Below, in pieces: positions 7,037 through 10,262 of a stretch of 10,262 nucleotides of DNA. Under the pieces are notes generated by a model, which ran no database searches, was not told where the DNA came from, and saw nothing but the letters and a program-made list of their open reading frames with translations. Position numbers and translations under genes: made by a program. The stretch lies in the NCBI GenBank assembly GCA_946479205.1, contig CAMLFJ010000066.1:1-10262 (forward strand), in the 5' to 3' direction. The DNA is from an uncultured bacterium. Lineage in GTDB: Bacteria; Methylomirabilota; Methylomirabilia; Rokubacteriales; CSP1-6. Positions within the stretch are counted from its first letter, which is position 1. The number at the start of each line of letters is the position of its first letter.

Positions 7037-8086
7037 ATGACCGCACCGGTTCGCGTCCACATCCGGGTGCCGGGCACCGCGCCCATGCCCGAGCTGATGC
7101 GTCTGATCCAGTCGATCGAGTCGGCAGGCTTCGACGGCGCTGGCATCCTCGACAGCCAGATGATCTCTCGAGACACCTTCGTCACGCTCGGCCAGGCCGC
7201 GACGCACACCACCCGGATGCAGCTCTTCCCGGCGGTCACCAACCCGTTCACCCGCCACGCCTCGGTGCTGGCCGGCGCGATCCAGACCGTGGAGGAGCTG
7301 GCGCCGGGGCGGGTGAAGTTCGTGATGGGCACCGGCTACACCTCGGCCACCACGATCGGGCGAAAGGCGGCCACGCTCGCCGAGATGCGGGAGTCCATCG
7401 CCACCATCAAGACCCTGCTGGCCGGCGAGAGCGCGCGGTTCGGCGAGACCGCTGGGCGCCTGGCCTACTCGGGCGGGCGGCGCATCCCGGTGCTGATGGC
7501 CGCCTCCGGGCCCAAGGCGATCGAGGTCGCGGGCGAGGTCGCCGACGGCGTGCTGCTGCTGGTGGGCAGCAACCGCGGGATCGTGCAGCGCGCGCTCGAG
7601 CTGCTCGAGCGCGGGGCGAAGCGCGCGGGGCGGAAGGGCGAGGATCTGGAAGTGATCTGGGCGGTGCGCACCGCGGCGCTTCCGACCGCCGCGGAGGCCC
7701 TGCGCCAGGCGCGGCCGACGTCGGTGCACTGGGGCATTCTGCGCTGGGGCGGCTACTGGCTCGAGCCCGCGGGTTTGAAGCTCCCGCCGCTCACGATCCC
7801 CGACGCGGTGTGGAAGATCTACCCCGATCTCTCCCACGCCCACGACTGGGAAGCGGCCATCGCCGCGACGTCCTTCGTGCCCGACGAGGTGGTGGCCCAG
7901 CTCTGCGAGGCGATGGGCCTGATCGGCACCGCCGAGGACTGCGCCTCCCGCATTGCCGAGCTGACCAAGCTCGGCGTGCAGAACCTCTACCTCATGCCGC
8001 TCGAGACCTTCACGCCGCCGGTCCGCGAGATCGCCGCCTTCCGCGACGCCGTCTTCCCCCGCCTCGCCGCCGCCAAGCTTCGCTGA
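7037..8086 (+). CDS. LLM-class (luciferase-like) flavin- or F420-dependent oxidoreductase
   Basis: This 349-residue protein has the bacterial luciferase-like TIM-barrel fold, whose members use FMN or F420 for monooxygenase or hydride-transfer reactions. Supporting segments are the N-terminal strand VRVHIRVPG, the TNPFTRHASVLAGAIQTVEELAPGRV region, MGTGYTSATTIGRKAATLAEMRESI, and RIPVLMAASGPKAIEVAGEVADGVLL. These resemble the methylene-tetrahydromethanopterin reductase-like branch; whether the cofactor is FMN or F420 cannot be told by eye. The start is clear: GAGGAG (7025-7030) sits 6 nt before the ATG. It is the third gene of the plus-strand operon, 37 nt after the crotonase. Its TGA is exactly 3 nt before palindromic element B, which separates it from the convergent acyl-CoA ligase. 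In this context it might oxidise the pathway's substrate. Confidence 0.92.
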   Translation: MTAPVRVHIRVPGTAPMPELMRLIQSIESAGFDGAGILDSQMISRDTFVTLGQAATHTTRMQLFPAVTNPFTRHASVLAGAIQTVEELAPGRVKFVMGTGYTSATTIGRKAATLAEMRESIATIKTLLAGESARFGETAGRLAYSGGRRIPVLMAASGPKAIEVAGEVADGVLLLVGSNRGIVQRALELLERGAKRAGRKGEDLEVIWAVRTAALPTAAEALRQARPTSVHWGILRWGGYWLEPAGLKLPPLTIPDAVWKIYPDLSHAHDWEAAIAATSFVPDEVVAQLCEAMGLIGTAEDCASRIAELTKLGVQNLYLMPLETFTPPVREIAAFRDAVFPRLAAAKLR

Positions 8087-8089
8087 TCC

Positions 8090-8214
8090 GGGGTCAGGTC
8101 TTACATTCCGACATTTCGCGGGGCCAGCTCGGGGTCAGGTCTTGAAATACGACATCCCGACGGCCCGCGCAGCGACGCGCCTCACGAAAATGTCGGAATG
8201 TAAGACCTGACCCC
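8090..8214. repeat. Composite palindromic element B (two left arms, one right arm)
   Basis: The outer left arm (8090-8116) and right arm (8188-8214) are perfect 27-bp reverse complements: GGGGTCAGGTCTT, core ACATTC, then CGACATTT. A second left arm lies inside at 8131-8156, with core GAAATA. The distance from this inner arm to the right arm gives an 84-bp unit with a 32-nt spacer, the same size as elements A and C, yet the inner arm's core does not match the right arm. The element separates convergent genes. It starts 3 nt after the LLM stop codon and ends 3 nt before the ligase stop codon. See elements at 3375-3462 and 9828-9911. Confidence 0.9.
8131..8156. repeat. Extra left arm nested in element B
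   Basis: This arm reads GGGGTCAGGTCTT, core GAAATA, CGACATC. It lies 41 bp downstream of the outer left arm and has no arm of its own core type on the right. It can still pair with the right arm at 8189-8214, with mismatches mainly in the six-base core. Two alternative hairpins sharing one right arm are therefore possible. Confidence 0.8.
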
Positions 8215-8217
8215 AGC

Positions 8218-9813
8218 CTAGCGCTGGGCGGCGAGCTGCTCGGCCAGCTTGAATTTCTGGACCTTGCCGGTGCTCGTGAGTGGGAGGGCCTCGCGCGCCA
8301 TGACGTGAATCTCTTGCGGGACCTTGTAGGCGGCGAGGGCGTCCTTGCAGAGGGCACGGAGGGCGACGGGATCGACGTCGCGCCCGGGCTTCGCCACCAC
8401 CACCGCGACGAGGATTTCCTCCTTGCGCGGATCGGGGATTCCGACCACGTAGGCCTGCTCGACGGTGGGGTCGCCCAGCAGCACCTCCTCGACCTCGAGC
8501 GGGGCCACGTTGATGCCGCCGGTCTTCACCATCTCCTTGATGCGCCCGCGGAAGCGCAGCCGGCCGTCCTCGCCGATGAACCCGAGGTCCCCGGTGAGCA
8601 GGAAGCCCTCGGCGTCGAAGGACGCCGCGTTCTTCTCCGGGGCGCGGTAGTAGCCCGGCGTGAGCAGCCCGCGTACCAGGATCTCGCCGACCTCGCCCGC
8701 CGGCCGCGGTTTCCGGCTCTCCCGGTCCACCACGCGTACCTCCTGGCCGGGCAGCGGAAAGCCCACCGTGGTGAGGCGCACCTCGGGCGCATCGTGCGCG
8801 TCGGTGACCGAGCAGTTGCCGTAGCACTCGGTGAGCCCGTAGACGTTGCAGATCTCGTGCACGCCCAGGTCCATCACCATCTGCATGGCCGCGGGCGGGC
8901 CGATGGCCGCGCCGGTGCGAAGCGATGACAGATCGCGCCGCGCCCGGTCGGGATGCTCGGTGAGCGCCAGCGCAATGTTGGGCGTGCCGTAGTACACCGT
9001 GCAACGCTCGCGCTCGATCAGGGCCAGCGCCTCCCCCGCGTCGAGCTGCTCCTGCAGCACCAGCGTGCCGCCGTGACTCATCACCGCGACCAGCGCGTTG
9101 GCGCCGAAGCTCCAGAAGAGCGAGATGCCCATCCACATGCGGTCGGCCGGCGTCAGATGCTGCCGCTCACCGATGTTCCACATGTTCTCGAGCAGGCCGC
9201 CGTGGCAGAGCTGCACGCCTTTCGGCGTCGAGGTGGTGCCGGAGGTGTAGAGGATGCAGGCCACGTCCTCCGGTGTCACCCCTCGCAGCGCGGCGTCGAT
9301 CTCCGTGTCGGGCACGTCGCGACCCATCGCATCCAGGTCGTCCAGGGCCGTCACGCCCGGCCCGCGCTCGGCGCTCGCGACGACCACGCGGCGGAGGTCC
9401 GGGAGGCGGGCCGAGCCCGGGCCGCCCATCTCGGTCACCGCGTCGAGGAATCGCTGCGCGCCGAGCCGCGGGATCGTGATCAGCGTGCTGACGCCGCAGT
9501 GAGCCAGCACGTACTCGAGCTCGCGCGGGCGCGACCAGGTGCTGATCGGCACCAGCGTCGCGCCCAGCATGGTCACCGCGAAGTCGATCAGCAGCCACTC
9601 GGGCCGGTTGGTCATGACGAGCGCGACCCGATCGCCCGCGGCGACGCCGAGCCGGCGCAGCCCCTTGGCCAGCTCTCGCGCCCGGCGGCGCGTCTCCGCG
9701 TAGCTGAGCCGCGCCCCGCCGCCCACGATGAGCTCGTGATCGGGCTGGCGCGCGGCCAGCTCGTCCAGCAGACCGGGAAGGGTACGACTCTTCGGTCGCG
9801 TCACGCCACTCAC
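8218..9813 (-). CDS. Acyl-CoA ligase (class I adenylate-forming enzyme, fatty/organic acid-CoA synthetase type)
   Basis: This 531-residue enzyme activates a carboxylic acid with ATP and joins it to CoA. Class I adenylation motifs appear in order: A3 P-loop YTSGTTSTPKG (189-199), A5 VYGLTE (324-329), A7 TGDL (407-410), A8 hinge RFRGRIKEMVKTGG (420-433) with INVAPLEVEEVL after it, and A10 PLTSTGKVQK with catalytic K517. The length is normal. The start is GTG at 9813, the first possible start after an in-frame stop that lies within palindromic element C; another GTG nine bases downstream is also possible. Neither has a clear Shine-Dalgarno. It is convergent with the 5261-8086 operon and follows the RidA gene on the same strand. 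The substrate is likely a medium-chain, branched or aromatic acid, but cannot be fixed. Its TAG is 3 nt from element B. Confidence 0.95.
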   Translation of the reverse strand: MSGVTRPKSRTLPGLLDELAARQPDHELIVGGGARLSYAETRRRARELAKGLRRLGVAAGDRVALVMTNRPEWLLIDFAVTMLGATLVPISTWSRPRELEYVLAHCGVSTLITIPRLGAQRFLDAVTEMGGPGSARLPDLRRVVVASAERGPGVTALDDLDAMGRDVPDTEIDAALRGVTPEDVACILYTSGTTSTPKGVQLCHGGLLENMWNIGERQHLTPADRMWMGISLFWSFGANALVAVMSHGGTLVLQEQLDAGEALALIERERCTVYYGTPNIALALTEHPDRARRDLSSLRTGAAIGPPAAMQMVMDLGVHEICNVYGLTECYGNCSVTDAHDAPEVRLTTVGFPLPGQEVRVVDRESRKPRPAGEVGEILVRGLLTPGYYRAPEKNAASFDAEGFLLTGDLGFIGEDGRLRFRGRIKEMVKTGGINVAPLEVEEVLLGDPTVEQAYVVGIPDPRKEEILVAVVVAKPGRDVDPVALRALCKDALAAYKVPQEIHVMAREALPLTSTGKVQKFKLAEQLAAQR

Positions 9814-9827
9814 GATGAAATCACGGT

Positions 9828-9911
9828 GGGGTCAGGTCTTGAAAAACGACATTCTCCGCGTTGCCCCATGCCGCGAGCCGCCCGAAATGTCGTAATTCAA
9901 GACCTGACCCC
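9828..9911. repeat. Palindromic element C, 26-bp imperfect inverted repeat
   Basis: The left arm (9828-9853) and right arm (9886-9911) pair with two mismatches, both in the core: GAAAAA on the left, GAATTA on the right. The spacer is 32 nt and begins CTCCGCGTT, similar to CCCAGCGTT at the same place in element A, so A and C share ancestry beyond the arms. Unlike A and B, this copy lies between two co-directional genes: after RidA and before the acyl-CoA ligase. Its hairpin would end about 14 nt before the ligase GTG, so it could affect ligase translation or separate the two transcripts. Confidence 0.88.
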
Positions 9912-9940
9912 GGCCTAGGAGGCGCCCGGCCTAGGAGGCG
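9909..9940. repeat. 16-bp tandem duplication across the RidA stop codon and element C edge
   Basis: Reading the minus strand, the unit CGCCTCCTAGGCCGGG is present twice in exact tandem. It covers the last codon and TAG of the RidA gene plus the first G bases of element C. The inner copy keeps the layout TAG-GCC-GGGG. The true stop is the TAG at 9933-9931. Confidence 0.85.
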
Positions 9941-10262
9941 TAGTGGTCGCGGGCGAGGGGGGGCGTGGTGCCCTCGCCGGTGAAGAGGACGGTGAGCACG
10001 ATCTCCACCGAGTGGTTGATGGCCAGGCCCTGGCAGCCGATGGCCGCGCGGGTCGGCTTGCCCCGGTCGCCGTAGAGCTCGACCAGCAGATCGGTGGCCC
10101 CGTTGATGACGCGCGGCTGGTTCCCGAAGCCGGGCGCGGAGTTGACGAAGCCGATGAGCTGCACCGCCTGTTGCACGCGATCGAGATCGCCGAGCGCGTA
10201 CTTGACCGCGGCCAGGCTCGTGATCGCGGCGTAGCGCGCGGCCTCGTAGCCCTGCTCGATCG
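9931..10262 (-). CDS. RidA / YjgF-YER057c-UK114 family protein (5' end cut by window)
   Basis: The visible 109 residues are the C-terminal two thirds or more of a RidA-like protein; the start lies beyond the right edge. RidA proteins form trimers and hydrolyse reactive enamine/imine intermediates, and relatives act in catabolic clusters. Supporting sequence: EQGYEAARYAAITSLAAVKYALGDLDRV written in parts here as EQGYEAARYAA and ALGDLDRV, then GFVNSAPGF, QPRVINGATDLLVELYG and KPTRAAIGCQGL. These match the longer YjgF-like group 1 better than classic E. coli RidA. TRAAIG supplies the arginine at the usual carboxylate-binding site. The tail TGEGTTPPLARDHYAS extends past the core domain. It is co-directional with the acyl-CoA ligase, 117 bp away, with element C in between. 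Catabolic deamination or imine clearance is the likely role. Confidence 0.88.
   Translation of the reverse strand, partial: IEQGYEAARYAAITSLAAVKYALGDLDRVQQAVQLIGFVNSAPGFGNQPRVINGATDLLVELYGDRGKPTRAAIGCQGLAINHSVEIVLTVLFTGEGTTPPLARDHYAS

Noticed and set aside
8305..8928. Plus-strand open frames over the acyl-CoA ligase
   Set aside because: They are shadows of the minus-strand ligase, which carries all adenylation motifs.
9810..9824. A five-codon reading frame (GTG to TGA) overlapping the ligase GTG start
   Set aside because: It is very short with no ribosome site, so a leader-peptide role cannot be supported.
3375..9911. A CRISPR array made of the GGGGTCAGGTCTT repeats
   Set aside because: The copies are inverted pairs kilobases apart with no regular repeat-spacer array and no cas genes.

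Overview
The window is very GC-rich with dense genes and strong third-position G/C bias. It encodes mostly redox and CoA-linked metabolism: a molybdopterin enzyme, FAD and flavin oxidoreductases, a crotonase, an acyl-CoA ligase and a RidA protein. This gene mix suits a soil or sediment heterotroph. A Rokubacteria/Methylomirabilota-like or proteobacterial genome is my best guess, but nothing here fixes the taxon. There are no rRNA or tRNA genes, CRISPR arrays, transposase genes or prophage genes.

Layout. (1) Positions 1-2199, minus: a DMSO-reductase-family molybdopterin oxidoreductase, cut off only at its extreme C-terminus by the window edge. (2) 2200-2262: a short divergent promoter region. 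(3) 2263-3390, plus: a DAO-type FAD oxidoreductase. (4) 3375-3462: palindromic element A, which sits tail-to-tail with (5) 3465-4739, minus: a RhlE-like DEAD-box RNA helicase. (6) 4904-5125, minus: a small four-cysteine protein, probably starting at GTG behind a strong Shine-Dalgarno, with its own promoter and a possible terminator. (7) 5261-8086, plus: an apparent three-gene operon of MDR/quinone oxidoreductase, enoyl-CoA hydratase and LLM-class flavin oxidoreductase. (8) 8090-8214: composite palindromic element B. (9) 8218-9813, minus: an acyl-CoA ligase. (10) 9828-9911: palindromic element C. (11) 9931-10262, minus: a RidA-like protein, truncated at its N-terminus by the window edge.

The acyl-CoA ligase, crotonase, MDR reductase and flavin oxidoreductase could together activate and oxidise an organic acid through CoA thioesters, with RidA clearing reactive imines or enamines. 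This pathway is an inference from gene content; the substrate cannot be read from the sequence.

The most unusual feature is the family of palindromic elements. Each has about 26-bp arms built as GGGGTCAGGTCTT, then a six-base variable core, then CGACATT, with a spacer of 32-34 nt. In elements A and B the core is identical on both arms. The elements abut gene ends with striking regularity: GGGG begins exactly 3 nt after three stop codons, and also 3 nt after a duplicated fourth stop. In the DAO gene the element itself supplies the stop codon. A second theme is a promoter layout that predicts leaderless mRNAs: a TATACT or TAGACT box exactly 8 nt before the ATG at two unrelated genes.
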